This document shows positions 50,201-59,097 of a stretch of 64,000 nt of DNA, piece by piece (the stretch's first letter is position 1; the number at the start of each line of letters is the position of its first letter). The position numbers were made by a program, and so were the translations under genes. A model generated the notes under the pieces. The model did no database searches. It saw nothing but the letters and a program-made list of their open reading frames with translations, and was not told the origin of the DNA. Source of the stretch: Sphingopyxis lindanitolerans (lineage in GTDB: Bacteria; Pseudomonadota; Alphaproteobacteria; Sphingomonadales; Sphingomonadaceae); the NCBI RefSeq assembly GCF_002993885.1, contig NZ_CM009578.1, positions 2,936,009 through 3,000,008 of the forward strand. The letters run 5' to 3'.

Positions 50201-51862
50201 ATGTTGGACGAACTGGTTTTCAAGGCGGGCGGCTGGCTGGGGCTTGGCCTGCTGGCGCTGGTTTTCGCGGCGTTGGCGGTCGATACGCCCTTTGCCGTGC
50301 ATATGGTCATCCTCGCGATCGTCTGCCTGGTCATGCTGTGGACCTGCCTCTCGCGCGCCGATTATGCGGGGATGGCGCGCGGGCTGCTCAAAATGCCGCC
50401 CGACGAGGGCGCCTATGACGATGATCCGGTGCGCTGGGGCGTCATCGCCACCATCGCCTGGGGCGTCGCGGGGCTCGCGGCCGGTCTCTTCATCGCGTTG
50501 CAGCTCGCCTATCCGGTGCTCAACCTAGGGATCGAATATACCAGCTTCGGGCGGCTGCGCCCGCTGCACACCTCGGGTGTCGTCTTTGCCTTTGGCGGCA
50601 ATGCGCTGATCGCGACGAGCTTTTATGTCGTGCAGCGCACCTGCCGCGCGCGGCTCGCCTTTCCGGGCGCCGCGCGTTTCGTCTTCTGGGGCTATCAGCT
50701 TTTCCTGGTGCTCGCCGCCACCGGCTATCTGATGGGCGTCACCGAGGCGCGCGAATATGCCGAGCCCGAATGGTATGTCGACCTGTGGCTGACGATCGTC
50801 TGGGTCGTCTATTTCGTCGTCTTCGTCGGCACGATCGTCAAACGCCGCGAACCGCATATCTATGTCGCCAACTGGTTCTATCTCAGTTTCATCGTCACCA
50901 TCGCGATGCTCCACATCGTCAACAATCTGTCGATCCCGGCGACGATCTTTGGATCGAAAAGCTATTCGGCCTTTGCCGGGGTGCAGGATGCGCTGACCCA
51001 ATGGTGGTATGGGCATAATGCGGTCGCTTTCTTCCTGACCGTGCCTTTCCTCGCGATGATGTATTATTTCGTTCCCAAGCAGGCGGAACGCCCGATCTAC
51101 AGCTATCGCCTGTCGATCCTGCACTTCTGGTCGCTGATCTTCCTCTATATCTGGGCGGGGCCGCACCATCTTCATTATACCGCGCTGCCCGACTGGGCGC
51201 AGACGCTGGGCATGGTCTTTTCGATCGTCCTGTGGATGCCGAGTTGGGGCGGCATGATCAACGGGCTGATGACGCTGAACGGCGCGTGGGACAAGATCCG
51301 CACCGACCCGATCATCCGCATGATGGTCGTCGCGCTCGCTTTCTATGGCATGGCGACCTTCGAGGGGCCGATGCTGTCGGTGAAGGCGTTCAACAGCCTC
51401 AGCCATTATACCGAATGGACGATCGCGCACGTCCACGCCGGGGCGCTCGGCTGGAACGGCATGATCACCTTTGCCGCGATCTATTACCTCGTCCCGCGCC
51501 TGTGGGGGCGCCCGCGGCTCTATTCGCTGCGCATGGTCAACTGGCATTTCTGGCTCGCGACGCTCGGCATCGTCTTTTACGCCGCGTCGATGTGGGTCGC
51601 GGGGATCATGCAGGGGCTGATGTGGCGCGAATATGGCGCCGACGGCTATCTCGTCTACAGCTTCGTCGAAAGCGTCGCCGCGATGCACCCGATGTATGTG
51701 ATCCGCGCCGTGGGCGGGGCGATGTATCTCGCGGGCTTCCTGCTGCTCGTCTTCAACGTCTGGGCGACGCTCGCGGGCAAGGTCCGCGTCGAAAAGCCGA
51801 TGACCGAAACCCGTCACAACGCCGCCGCGGACCGCCCGCTGGCGCCCGTTCCCGCCGAATAA
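50201..51862 (+). CDS. ccoN: cbb3-type cytochrome c oxidase subunit I
   Basis: A 553-residue catalytic subunit of the high-affinity cbb3 oxidase. It carries low-spin haem b and a haem b3-CuB centre, with His ligands in [28 protein letters not shown] and [11 protein letters not shown], and the proton-channel [11 protein letters not shown]. The reading frame is open upstream, but the FNR box overlaps that part, so the ATG at 50201 is the true start. It is preceded by one predicted N-terminal helix. It leads the ccoNOQP operon. Confidence 0.96.
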   Translation: MLDELVFKAGGWLGLGLLALVFAALAVDTPFAVHMVILAIVCLVMLWTCLSRADYAGMARGLLKMPPDEGAYDDDPVRWGVIATIAWGVAGLAAGLFIALQLAYPVLNLGIEYTSFGRLRPLHTSGVVFAFGGNALIATSFYVVQRTCRARLAFPGAARFVFWGYQLFLVLAATGYLMGVTEAREYAEPEWYVDLWLTIVWVVYFVVFVGTIVKRREPHIYVANWFYLSFIVTIAMLHIVNNLSIPATIFGSKSYSAFAGVQDALTQWWYGHNAVAFFLTVPFLAMMYYFVPKQAERPIYSYRLSILHFWSLIFLYIWAGPHHLHYTALPDWAQTLGMVFSIVLWMPSWGGMINGLMTLNGAWDKIRTDPIIRMMVVALAFYGMATFEGPMLSVKAFNSLSHYTEWTIAHVHAGALGWNGMITFAAIYYLVPRLWGRPRLYSLRMVNWHFWLATLGIVFYAASMWVAGIMQGLMWREYGADGYLVYSFVESVAAMHPMYVIRAVGGAMYLAGFLLLVFNVWATLAGKVRVEKPMTETRHNAAADRPLAPVPAE

Positions 51863-51875
51863 GGAGCCTTTGGCC

Positions 51876-52658
51876 ATGGCGACCCAACCCGCCGAAAAGC
51901 GCTTCAGCCACAAGAAGCTCGAACGCAATGTCACCCTGCTCGGCTTTTTCTCGCTGATCGCCGTCGCGATCGGCGGCATCGTCGAGATCGCGCCCCTGTT
52001 CTGGATCGACAATACGATCGAGAAGGTCGACGGGATGCGCCCCTATACGCCGCTCGAACTGGCGGGGCGCAACATCTATATCCGCGAGGGCTGTTACACT
52101 TGCCACAGCCAGATGATCCGTCCGTTCCGCGACGAGGTCGAACGCTATGGCCATTACAGCCTGGCGGCGGAAAGCATGTACGACCACCCCTTTCAATGGG
52201 GATCGAAGCGCACCGGGCCTGATCTTGCGCGCGTCGGCGGCCGCTATTCGGACGAATGGCACAAGGCGCATCTGATCGACCCGCGCAGCGTCGTCCCCGA
52301 ATCGATCATGCCCGGCTATGCCTTCCTCGCCGACCGCGACCTGGGCGCGACCGACATGGGCCGCGACCTGACCGCGCTCTACCGCGTCGGCGTTCCCTAT
52401 ACGAAGACGGACATCGCCAAGGCGAACGACGACATCCGCGCGCAGGCCGACCCCGACGCGGGCGCCGGCGACCTCGTCAAACGCTATCCAAAGGCGCAGG
52501 TGCGCGATTTCGACGGCGATCCGACGCGGGTGACCGAGATGGACGCGCTGATCGCCTATCTCCAGATGCTCGGCACGCTGGTCGATGTCGAAAAGGCGGG
52601 GCCGCAGGAACAGGCGCACGCGCCCACCCCCGTTGCCGCTTCGGGAGCGGGGCAATGA
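51876..52658 (+). CDS. ccoO: cbb3-type cytochrome c oxidase subunit II
   Basis: A 260-residue monohaem c subunit. One membrane helix lies near residues 20-42, and the haem motif CYTCHS has Cys73, Cys76 and His77 on the periplasmic side, with a distal Met in ESIMPGYAF. It passes electrons to CcoN. The ATG at 51876 has AAGGAG nine bases upstream. It overlaps ccoQ by four bases. Confidence 0.96.
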   Translation: MATQPAEKRFSHKKLERNVTLLGFFSLIAVAIGGIVEIAPLFWIDNTIEKVDGMRPYTPLELAGRNIYIREGCYTCHSQMIRPFRDEVERYGHYSLAAESMYDHPFQWGSKRTGPDLARVGGRYSDEWHKAHLIDPRSVVPESIMPGYAFLADRDLGATDMGRDLTALYRVGVPYTKTDIAKANDDIRAQADPDAGAGDLVKRYPKAQVRDFDGDPTRVTEMDALIAYLQMLGTLVDVEKAGPQEQAHAPTPVAASGAGQ

Positions 52659-52813
52659 GCTATGACGAGATCCGGCATTTCGCCGACAGTTGGGGCCTGA
52701 TCGTCATGGTGGCGATGTTCCTGCTCTTCGTCGCCTGGCCGTTTCGCAAGGGCGCCCGCCGTCACCATGACGAAGCCGCAAACATGATCTTCAAGGACGA
52801 CGAGCATGGCTGA
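52655..52813 (+). CDS. ccoQ: cbb3-type oxidase subunit CcoQ
   Basis: A 52-residue single-helix protein ([19 protein letters not shown]) with a basic stretch KGARRHH after the helix. It stabilises the cbb3 complex and the attachment of CcoP. It starts within the ccoO stop (ATGA) and overlaps ccoP by eight bases. Confidence 0.9.
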   Translation: MSYDEIRHFADSWGLIVMVAMFLLFVAWPFRKGARRHHDEAANMIFKDDEHG

Positions 52814-53744
52814 TCACAAGCGCATCGACGAAGTGACGGGGACAGCCACGTCGGGTCACGAGTGGGACGGCATCGAGGAACTCGATACGCCGATGCCGCG
52901 CTGGTGGCTGTGGTCGCTCTATGCCAGCATCGTCTGGGCGATCGTCTATGTCATCCTCTATCCCGCCTGGCCGATGATCCATGGCGCGACCGAGGGCGTG
53001 CTCGGCTGGACCAGCCGCGGCCAGCTCGAAGCGGAGATGCAGGCCGATGCGAAGCGCCGTGCGCCGGTGGTCAGCGCGATCGGCGCGACCGCGATCGCCG
53101 ACCTGCCCGCGAAGCCCGAACTGATGCAGGCGGCGGTGCAGGGCGGGGCCGCGGCCTTTCGCGTCCATTGTGTCCAGTGCCACGGTGCGGGCGGCGCGGG
53201 GGTGCCCAAGCTCTATCCCAGCCTGACCGACGACGACTGGCTGTGGGGCGGCGACCTGCCGACGATCGAATATACGATCACCCATGGTATCCGAAACCCC
53301 GACCATGACGCCACGCGCACCAGCCAGATGCCCGCCTTCGGACGCGACGGCATTCTCGACGCGCGCCAGATCGCCGACGTCGTCAGCTTCGTCCGCGCGA
53401 TCAGCCATCAGGAAAAGCCGAGCGCGTCGTCGATACGCGGTGCGGCGGTGTTCGAGGCAAATTGCGCGGTGTGCCATGGCCCCGCCGGCGAGGGAGGACG
53501 CGCGGTCGGCGCGCCGAAGCTGGCCGACGCCATCTGGCTTTATGGCGGCGACCGCGCCAGCATCACCGCGACGGTGACCCAGCCGCGCAATGGCGTGATG
53601 CCGCGCTGGAACAGCCGCCTCGACCCGGTGACGATCAAGATGCTCGCCGCCTATGTCTATTCGCTCGGCGGCGGTGAAAAGGCGCCGGTTGAGGCGGTTC
53701 CGGCCGCCGAAGGCGAAGGGCAGGGGACCAATGGCCAGGACTGA
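52806..53744 (+). CDS. ccoP: cbb3-type cytochrome c oxidase subunit III
   Basis: A 312-residue dihaem cytochrome c. One membrane helix lies near residues 34-58 (WWLWSLYASIVWAIVYVILYP). The haem sites are CVQCH (Cys122, Cys125, His126) and CAVCH (Cys220, Cys223, His224). It collects electrons from soluble cytochromes and hands them to CcoO. It overlaps both neighbours: eight bases with ccoQ and 14 with ccoG. Confidence 0.96.
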   Translation: MADHKRIDEVTGTATSGHEWDGIEELDTPMPRWWLWSLYASIVWAIVYVILYPAWPMIHGATEGVLGWTSRGQLEAEMQADAKRRAPVVSAIGATAIADLPAKPELMQAAVQGGAAAFRVHCVQCHGAGGAGVPKLYPSLTDDDWLWGGDLPTIEYTITHGIRNPDHDATRTSQMPAFGRDGILDARQIADVVSFVRAISHQEKPSASSIRGAAVFEANCAVCHGPAGEGGRAVGAPKLADAIWLYGGDRASITATVTQPRNGVMPRWNSRLDPVTIKMLAAYVYSLGGGEKAPVEAVPAAEGEGQGTNGQD

Positions 53745-55188
53745 TCATCCCGGCGAACCCCCCGCCTCGCTCTATGAAGCGCGCAAGGGCGTCTACCCGA
53801 AGAAGGTGGACGGCCCTTTCCGGCGTTTCAAATGGGCGATCATGGCGGTCACGCTGGCGATCTATTACGGAACGCCGTGGATTCGCTGGGATCGCGGTCC
53901 GCATGCGCCCGACCAGGCGGTGCTCATCGACCTTGCGAACCGGCGCTTCTACATGTTCCAGATCGAGATCTGGCCGCACGAATTCTATTATGTCGCGGGC
54001 CTGCTCATCATGGCGGGGATCGGGCTGTTCCTCGTCACCAGCGCGGTCGGGCGCGCCTGGTGCGGCTATGCCTGTCCGCAGACGGTGTGGACCGACCTGT
54101 TCCAGCATGTCGACCGGCTGGTCGATGGCGACCGCAACGCGCAGATTCGCCTCGCCAACGGGCGGTGGACCGCCGAAAAGATCGGCAAGCGTGCGCTCAA
54201 ATATGCCATCTATCTGACCATCGCTTTCTGGACCGGCGGCGCGTGGATCATGTATTTCGCCGATGCGCCGACGCTGACGCAGGATTTCTGGTCGGGGCAG
54301 GCGGCGCCTGTCGCCTATGTCACGGTGGCGGTGCTGACCGCGACCACCTTTGTCCTCGGCGGCTTCCTGCGCGAACAAGTGTGCATCTATATGTGCCCCT
54401 GGCCGCGCATCCAGACTGCGATGATGGACGAAAAATCGCTGCTCGTGACCTATAAGGACTGGCGCGGCGAGCCGCGCGGCAGCGTCAAGACGGCCGAAAA
54501 GAACCCCGGCGCCTTTGGCGATTGCGTCGACTGCAACCAGTGCGTCGCGGTCTGTCCGACCGGCATCGACATCCGCGAAGGGCCGCAGATCGGCTGCATC
54601 ACCTGCGCGCTGTGCATCGACGCCTGCGACAGCGTGATGGCGCAGGTCGGTCGGCCGCGCGGGCTGATCGATTATTGCACGCTCGACGATGCGGAGACCG
54701 AAAAGGCGGGCGGCGTCGCGCCGCCGATCCGCAAGACGCTGTTCCGGCCGCGCACCCTGATCTATTCTGGTCTGTGGGGCGCGATCGGGCTGGCGATGCT
54801 GTTCACTCTCGGCCAGCGGACCCGGCTCGACCTTGCCGTCCAGCACGAACGCAGCCCGCTCTATGTCCAGCTTTCCGATGGCGCGATCCGCAACAATTAC
54901 ACGCTGAAACTGCGCAATATGGAATTGCGGCCGCGCCCGGTCGAAATCGTCGTCAGCGGCCTGCCCGGCGCCCGCCTGTGGATCGACGGCGGCTCGCGCG
55001 AAACGGCGCGGCAAAGCCTGCGCATGCCGCTCGCGCCCGACAGCGTGACGAGCGCGCGGTTGTTCGTCGTTGCCCCAGGCGCGGGGCCGGTGCGGCAGGA
55101 TTTCACCATCACGGTCCGCGCGCTCGACGACGAGCCGCATCGCGACAGCGAAACGATCCAGTTCGACCGGCCGGGGACACAGCCATGA
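53731..55188 (+). CDS. ccoG: Cytochrome c oxidase accessory protein CcoG
   Basis: A 485-residue membrane protein with two 4Fe-4S clusters of ferredoxin type (DCVDCNQCVAVCPTGIDIR and CITCALCIDACD), several helices, and a NapH-like CGYACPQTVW and CIYMCPWPRIQ. It reduces copper(II) during cbb3 copper-centre assembly. CAGGGGA before the ATG at 53731 supports the start. It belongs to the ccoGHIS assembly set that follows ccoNOQP. Confidence 0.94.
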   Translation: MARTDHPGEPPASLYEARKGVYPKKVDGPFRRFKWAIMAVTLAIYYGTPWIRWDRGPHAPDQAVLIDLANRRFYMFQIEIWPHEFYYVAGLLIMAGIGLFLVTSAVGRAWCGYACPQTVWTDLFQHVDRLVDGDRNAQIRLANGRWTAEKIGKRALKYAIYLTIAFWTGGAWIMYFADAPTLTQDFWSGQAAPVAYVTVAVLTATTFVLGGFLREQVCIYMCPWPRIQTAMMDEKSLLVTYKDWRGEPRGSVKTAEKNPGAFGDCVDCNQCVAVCPTGIDIREGPQIGCITCALCIDACDSVMAQVGRPRGLIDYCTLDDAETEKAGGVAPPIRKTLFRPRTLIYSGLWGAIGLAMLFTLGQRTRLDLAVQHERSPLYVQLSDGAIRNNYTLKLRNMELRPRPVEIVVSGLPGARLWIDGGSRETARQSLRMPLAPDSVTSARLFVVAPGAGPVRQDFTITVRALDDEPHRDSETIQFDRPGTQP

Positions 55189-55655
55189 CCGACAAGCACG
55201 AGCGCAAACCCTTTACCGGGCGCCATGCGGCGATGATCCTGATCGCCTTTTTCGGCGTCGTCATCAGCGTCAACATCGTGATGGCGAGCTTTGCGCTGTC
55301 GACCTTTGGCGGCACGGTCGTCGACAACAGCTATGTCGCGAGCCAGCATTATAACGAATGGCTCGCGCGCGCCGATGCACAGGACCGGCTCGGCTGGGAC
55401 AAAAGGGTCGAGGTCGACGAGAGTCGCCACGTCCGGCTGATCGTCCGCAAGGACGGCGCGCCGGTCGAGGGGCTGCGCACCGTCGCGACGCTCCGCCACC
55501 CGCTCGGCCGGGCGCCCGCGCGCGCGATGCGCTTTGTGCCCGCGGCCGACGGCGGGCTGCGGTCGGTCGAGGCGCTGCCCGCCGGGCGCTGGCAGATCGA
55601 CCTGGCGGTCCATCGCGGCGCCGACGAGGCGCGCTACCGGATCGACCTGAAATGA
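55185..55655 (+). CDS. ccoH: FixH/CcoH family assembly protein
   Basis: A 156-residue protein with one N-terminal membrane helix (HAAMILIAFFGVVISVNIVMASFAL) and a periplasmic beta-rich domain typical of FixH. It is required for stable cbb3 oxidase. It overlaps ccoG and ccoI by four bases each (ATGA). Confidence 0.88.
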   Translation: MTDKHERKPFTGRHAAMILIAFFGVVISVNIVMASFALSTFGGTVVDNSYVASQHYNEWLARADAQDRLGWDKRVEVDESRHVRLIVRKDGAPVEGLRTVATLRHPLGRAPARAMRFVPAADGGLRSVEALPAGRWQIDLAVHRGADEARYRIDLK

Positions 55656-57772
55656 CCGAGGTCGCCGCCCCGCTCGTCGAACGCGATTTCGCGGTGCCCG
55701 ACATCCGCTGCGCGGGCTGTATCGCCAAGCTGGAGCAGGGGCTGGTGCGCGACCGGCGGATCGCGGCGGCGCGGGTGAATTTCACCGAAAAGCGCGTGCA
55801 TATCTCCTGCGCCCCCGACGCCGAGACGCCCGAACTGATCGGCGCTTTCCTGTTGCTCGGGTTCGAGGCGCATCCGATCGGCGACGGCGCGGCCGAGGTC
55901 GATCGCGGCGCGTCCGACAGCCGAACGCTGCTGCGCGCGGTCGCGGTCTCGGGCTTTGCGATGATGAACATCATGCTGCTGTCGGTGTCGGTGTGGTCGG
56001 GGGCGAGCGGTGCGACGCGCGACCTGTTCCACTGGCTGTCGGCGGCGATCGCGCTGCCGACCGTCGCCTACGCCGGACGCAGCTTCTTTCGCTCGGCGTG
56101 GCGCGCGGTGCGCCACGGGCGGACCAACATGGACGTGCCGATCAGCATCGGGGTATTGATCGCGACCGCGCTCAGCCTCTATGAAACCGCGACGCACGGC
56201 CCGCACGCCTATTTCGACGGCGTCGTGATGCTGCTCTTCTTCCTGCTCTGCGGCCGCTGGCTCGACAGCGTGATGCGCGACCGCGCGCGCGGCGGGGTGA
56301 CCGCGCTGCTTCGCAACATGGGCACCGGCGCGATGGTCGTCGGCGCCGACGAGCAAAGCCGCTGGATCGACGCCGACGCGATCGAGCCCGGCATGGTGAT
56401 GCTGGTTGCGGCGGGCGAGCGGTTGGCGGCGGACGGGGTGCTCGTCGGCGGCGCCAGCCGGATCGACCTGTCGCTGCTGACCGGCGAAAGCGCGCCGCAG
56501 GCGGTGGGCTTCGGCGACCCGGTCCACGCCGGGACGCTGAATATCGAGGCGCCGATCCGCGTCCGGGTGACCGCGGCGGGCGCCGACACCGCGATCGCCG
56601 ACATCGCGCGGCTGATGGGCGAGGCGGCGCAGGGCAAGTCGCGCTATGTCCGCATCGCCGACCGCGCGGCGCGCTATTATGCGCCCGCGGTCCACACGCT
56701 GGCTTTGCTCGCCTTCGCCGGATGGATGATCGCCGGCGCGGGCTGGCACCACAGCCTGCTGATCGCGGTCGCGGTGCTGATCATCACCTGCCCGTGCGCG
56801 CTGGGCCTTGCGGTGCCGGCGGCGCAGATCGTCGCGGCGGGCAGTTTGATGCGCGTCGGGGTGCTGGTGAAGGACGGGTCGGCGCTCGAACGGCTGGCCG
56901 AGGTCGACCTTGCGATGATCGACAAGACGGGAACGCTGACCCTGGGACGCCCGGTCGCGACCAATCTGGCGGAGGCGGACGCGGCCACGCGCGCGCTGCT
57001 GCTCGCGCTGGCGCGCGCCAGCCGCCATCCGCTCAGCGAAGCGCTGACCCGCGACCTGACGGCGGCGGGCGTGACGCCGGTCGCGATCGAGGCGATCGGT
57101 GAGACCCCCGGATTTGGGGTCGAGGCCTTGTGGGACGGCCGCAGGGTGACGCTGGGGCGGCCCGTGCAGACCCTCGCCGACAGCGCGCTGGCGACCGAAC
57201 TCGCGATCGACGGGGTCGCGGCGATCACCGTGTGCTTCGCCGACGCGCTGCGCCCCGACGCCGCCGAAACGATCGCGGCGCTCAAGCGCGCGGGCGTCGC
57301 GCCGACCATCCTGTCGGGCGACCGCGCCACCGCCGTCGCCCCGGTGGCGCGCGCCCTCGGCCTGACGGCGCAGACCGGCATGAGCCCGCAGGACAAGCTC
57401 GCCGCCATCGCGCGGCAGGCGGCGATGGGGCACAAGGTGCTGATGATCGGCGACGGGCTCAACGATGGCCCGGCGCTCGCCGCGGGGCATGCCTCGATGG
57501 CGCCGGGATCGGCAAGCGACGCGGGCAAGAATGCCGCCGACTGCATCTTCCTTGGCGACCGACTGATGCCGGTGGTGCTGGCGATCCGCGTCGCGCGGCG
57601 GACGCAGGCGATCGTGCGGCAGAATTTCGCGATCGCGATCGGCTATAATATCGTCGCGGTGCCGCTGGCGTTCATGGGTTATGTGACGCCGCTGGTCGCC
57701 GCCATCGCCATGTCGGGATCGTCGCTGATCGTCGTCGGCAACGCGCTGCGGCTGAAAGGCGCGGCGCGGTGA
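55652..57772 (+). CDS. ccoI: Copper-translocating P-type ATPase for cbb3 assembly (CcoI/FixI)
   Basis: A 706-residue P1B copper ATPase. The N-terminal metal-binding motif is CAGC (Cys20, Cys23). Eight hydrophobic helices include the CPC metal site (Cys380, Cys382). The phosphorylation site DKTGT has Asp424, the SRHPLSEA nucleotide-binding His-Pro lies near 464, and the GDGLNDGPAL hinge is intact. It supplies copper for CuB of CcoN. It overlaps both neighbours by four bases. Confidence 0.95.
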   Translation: MTEVAAPLVERDFAVPDIRCAGCIAKLEQGLVRDRRIAAARVNFTEKRVHISCAPDAETPELIGAFLLLGFEAHPIGDGAAEVDRGASDSRTLLRAVAVSGFAMMNIMLLSVSVWSGASGATRDLFHWLSAAIALPTVAYAGRSFFRSAWRAVRHGRTNMDVPISIGVLIATALSLYETATHGPHAYFDGVVMLLFFLLCGRWLDSVMRDRARGGVTALLRNMGTGAMVVGADEQSRWIDADAIEPGMVMLVAAGERLAADGVLVGGASRIDLSLLTGESAPQAVGFGDPVHAGTLNIEAPIRVRVTAAGADTAIADIARLMGEAAQGKSRYVRIADRAARYYAPAVHTLALLAFAGWMIAGAGWHHSLLIAVAVLIITCPCALGLAVPAAQIVAAGSLMRVGVLVKDGSALERLAEVDLAMIDKTGTLTLGRPVATNLAEADAATRALLLALARASRHPLSEALTRDLTAAGVTPVAIEAIGETPGFGVEALWDGRRVTLGRPVQTLADSALATELAIDGVAAITVCFADALRPDAAETIAALKRAGVAPTILSGDRATAVAPVARALGLTAQTGMSPQDKLAAIARQAAMGHKVLMIGDGLNDGPALAAGHASMAPGSASDAGKNAADCIFLGDRLMPVVLAIRVARRTQAIVRQNFAIAIGYNIVAVPLAFMGYVTPLVAAIAMSGSSLIVVGNALRLKGAAR

Positions 57773-57951
57773 ACGGGCTGCTCGTCCTGATCCCGGTGGC
57801 GCTGACCCTCGGCCTCATCGGTCTCGCCGCTTTCTTCTGGTCGCTGCGCCGGGGCCAGTTCGACGATCTCGACGGCGCTGCGCTGCGCATCTTCGTCGAG
57901 GAGGAGGAAGAGGCGGAAGAGCAGGGCCATGGCGGCGCGGCAGGGGGCTGA
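57769..57951 (+). CDS. ccoS: cbb3-type oxidase assembly protein CcoS
   Basis: A 60-residue single-helix protein: NGLLVLIPVALTLGLIGLAAFFWSLRRGQFDDL is the diagnostic CcoS pattern. A very acidic tail (EEEEEAEEQ) follows. It helps insert haem and copper into CcoN. The start is a GTG within the ccoI stop. It is the last gene of the cco set. Confidence 0.9.
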   Translation: MNGLLVLIPVALTLGLIGLAAFFWSLRRGQFDDLDGAALRIFVEEEEEAEEQGHGGAAGG

Positions 57952-57970
57952 CCCTGGCTGATGCCGCGCG

Positions 57971-59086
57971 TCACATGGCGGAATAGACCGCCTCGATCAG
58001 CGCGAGATTGCGCGGATCGCCGCGCAGCAGCGTGCCCATGCGGTTCATCGTATAGCTCATCGCAAGGTCGGCCGTGGGATCGGCAAAGGCGAAGGAGCCG
58101 CCCCAGCCCGAATGGCCGAACGCCGCCTCGTTGGGGCCATAGATGCCGTCGGCATTGAGCAGGAAGCCCGCCGCCCAGCGCGCGTCCACGCCCAGCACGC
58201 GATCGACGCCTTCGATACGCGGCGCCGTCGCCGCGGCGCGCGCGCGGGCGCTCACCTGGCCGCCCGCGAAGCGTGCATAGAGCTGCGCGAGCGCGGCGGC
58301 GTTCGAATGGCCGTTCGCCGATACAAGATCGGCCGCGCGCCATGCGGGGGTGTTGGCGAGCAGCGGATCGAGCGGCGGATTCGCGAGCGCGGCGATCTGC
58401 GGCGCCGTAAGCTGGCCGATGTTGGCCGAGCTGAGTTCGGCGGGCGCGATGATTTCGGCGCGGCGGCGATCCTCGGCGGGGTCGAGGCCGATCGCGATGT
58501 CGAGGCCGAGCCCGCCGGCGATCTCTTCCTCGACGAACAGCTTGAGCGAGCGGCCTTCGATACGCCGGAAAAGCTCGGTGGCGAGAATGCCGATGCTGAT
58601 CGCGTGATAGCCCGATCCGGCCCCCGGCTCCCACAAGGGCGCCTGCGCCGCGAGCCGGTCGGCCGCCGCGGACCCCGCGAGCAGGTCGGCGACGCTCGCT
58701 GCCGCTGCAAAGCCGCTGAGGCCTGCCTGATGCGAAAGCAGCATCGCGATCGTCACGCCGCCCTTGCCCTCTGCCGCGAAGGCGGGCCAATGGTCGGCGA
58801 CGAGATCGTCATAGGCCATGAGGCCCCGGTCGGCGAGGATCGCGAAGCAGATCGCCCCGACGCCCTTGGTCGTCGACCAGAGATTGACGACCGTATCCGC
58901 CTCCCACGGGCGCGTGCGCGCGGCATCGCGCCAGCCGCCCTGAAGGTCGATCACCACCCGGTCGCCGACGATCAGGCAAAGCGCCGCGCCGACATCGCCG
59001 CGCTCGGTGAAATTCTGTTCGAAGGCCTTGCGGACGGCGGCGAAGCGTTCGTCGCAACGGCCGGAAATCGGCAGGTTCGCGGGCAT
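57971..59086 (-). CDS. Beta-lactamase-fold serine hydrolase (EstB/class C-like)
   Basis: A 371-residue serine hydrolase of the beta-lactamase/penicillin-binding-like family S12. The nucleophile Ser71 and Lys74 lie in LWSTTKG. A candidate Tyr is in GYHAISIG, and HSGWGG near the end matches the third box. Most members act as esterases or transesterases, not antibiotic-inactivating enzymes. There is no signal peptide, so it is cytoplasmic. GAGGAAAGAG precedes the ATG. It ends 20 bases from the ccoS stop on the opposite strand. It follows the TonB receptor by 11 bases, so the two probably share a transcript. Confidence 0.87.
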   Translation of the reverse strand: MPANLPISGRCDERFAAVRKAFEQNFTERGDVGAALCLIVGDRVVIDLQGGWRDAARTRPWEADTVVNLWSTTKGVGAICFAILADRGLMAYDDLVADHWPAFAAEGKGGVTIAMLLSHQAGLSGFAAAASVADLLAGSAAADRLAAQAPLWEPGAGSGYHAISIGILATELFRRIEGRSLKLFVEEEIAGGLGLDIAIGLDPAEDRRRAEIIAPAELSSANIGQLTAPQIAALANPPLDPLLANTPAWRAADLVSANGHSNAAALAQLYARFAGGQVSARARAAATAPRIEGVDRVLGVDARWAAGFLLNADGIYGPNEAAFGHSGWGGSFAFADPTADLAMSYTMNRMGTLLRGDPRNLALIEAVYSAM

Positions 59087-59097
59087 TTTCTCTTTCC